DNA from: an uncultured Clostridia bacterium
Lineage (GTDB): Bacteria; Bacillota; Clostridia; TANB77; CAG-508
Direction: 5' to 3'
Assembly (NCBI GenBank): GCA_944387405.1
Contig: CALXET010000005.1
Coordinates: forward strand, 1 to 64,000
Length of the DNA: 64,000 nt
Shown one piece after another: positions 63,705 through 64,000 of the stretch (the stretch's first letter is position 1; each line of letters opens with the position of its first letter). The translations under genes and the position numbers were made by a program. The notes beneath the pieces are model-generated. The model was not told where the DNA came from, did no database searches, and saw nothing but the letters and a program-made list of their open reading frames with translations.

Positions 63705-64000
63705 AGTTATTTTTATTAGAATTAATTTTTACATAATTTTTATATTCAGTTTGATCTTTATTAGAGAAATCTACATTTTTATTATTAACAATATTTTTTT
63801 CAATTAAGTAATTAGTTTCTTTATAATAATAATTTTCAAAAGATTCTACTGTTCTTAAAATCATATAATCATCTTTACTAATATAAGTGTCAACATATCC
63901 ATTTTGATATTTTTTCCTTAAAATATAACATTTTTCATTATTTATCGAATCTTCTTTAACACAAAAACCGATTCCAAAATTTGAAATTGTAAGAAAAGAA
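63703..64000 (-). CDS. C-terminal part of an unknown protein (runs off the window)
   Basis: An open frame of about 98 codons on the minus strand ends with TAA at 63705-63703 and continues beyond 64000. It reads ISNFGIGFCVKEDSINNEKC, then YILRKKYQNGYVDTYISKDD and VESFENYYYKETNYLIEKN. Strand-rich and charged, without a membrane segment in the visible part. It looks like native AT-rich coding sequence. Unknown family; the start is outside the window. Confidence 0.6.
   Translation of the reverse strand, partial: SFLTISNFGIGFCVKEDSINNEKCYILRKKYQNGYVDTYISKDDYMILRTVESFENYYYKETNYLIEKNIVNNKNVDFSNKDQTEYKNYVKINSNKNN

Overview
The window is very AT-rich DNA from a low-GC Gram-positive bacterium, most likely an uncultured gut member of the Clostridia. 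Supporting this are AGGAGG ribosome sites, TTGACA-17-TATAAT promoters, a tadA / SRP RNA / dnaX / ybaB / recR block, dnaD with a DnaC-type loader, a YpeB-like germination protein and a VanW-family protein. TGA is used as a stop, so the code is basically standard, with a possible exception at CGG. No finer taxonomy can be read from the sequence.

Layout. 1-840 is almost pure A+T with no genes. 876-5136 (+) holds a VirB4-type ATPase in two genes, a MinD/CpaE-like ATPase and an unknown protein. gyrA follows, then dnaD and a DnaC-like loader (-). 9929-13349 (-) is a second type IV secretion-like operon: small membrane protein, VirD4-like ATPase, VirB2-like, VirB6/TrbL-like and PrgI-like. 13458-24233 is mostly housekeeping: tRNA-Arg, tadA, SRP RNA, dnaX, ybaB, recR, a glycolipid-type glycosyltransferase, ypeB, a fused murF-ddl and yqeK. 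25312-28547 is an operon ending in a second VirD4-type ATPase. Next come SbcD/SbcC-like (YhaO/YhaN-type) genes, a tRNA array (Lys, Glu, Thr), an SDR, a starch-binding-type protein, an XRE/S24-like regulator, VanW, tRNA-Lys, a 32-residue peptide gene, CapA, an ABC-F ATPase, a TIM-barrel protein and tex. 42841-50356 (-) is an operon of a one-module NRPS with terminal reductase, a sensor kinase and a response regulator with an HD-GYP domain. 50509-55551 carries an HtrA-like protease, small genes, two tRNA-Arg genes and tRNA-Pro. 55552-60181 is an accessory region downstream of tRNA-Pro, in which copies of the tRNA 3' end are repeated; it holds a secreted protein, a sigma/anti-sigma pair and a HEPN-type protein. 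The last 4 kb has an SDR, a second sigma/anti-sigma pair and two foreign-looking small genes.

Main observation. Three long genes (virB4-like, the second virD4-like, htrA-like) are each split by a +1 shift, and every junction is an in-frame CGG codon whose next overlapping codon is GGN, giving the glycine the family needs. By eye, about 70 other CGG triplets in the native genes are all out of frame. The in-frame exceptions found lie in four genes of different composition. The three tRNA-Arg genes seen (anticodons CCU, UCU, ACG) cannot be expected to read CGG. This suggests that CGG is unassigned or very poorly read and acts as a +1 frameshift site. Several secretion-system genes also lack ATG/GTG/TTG but have a well-placed ATT after a strong ribosome site.
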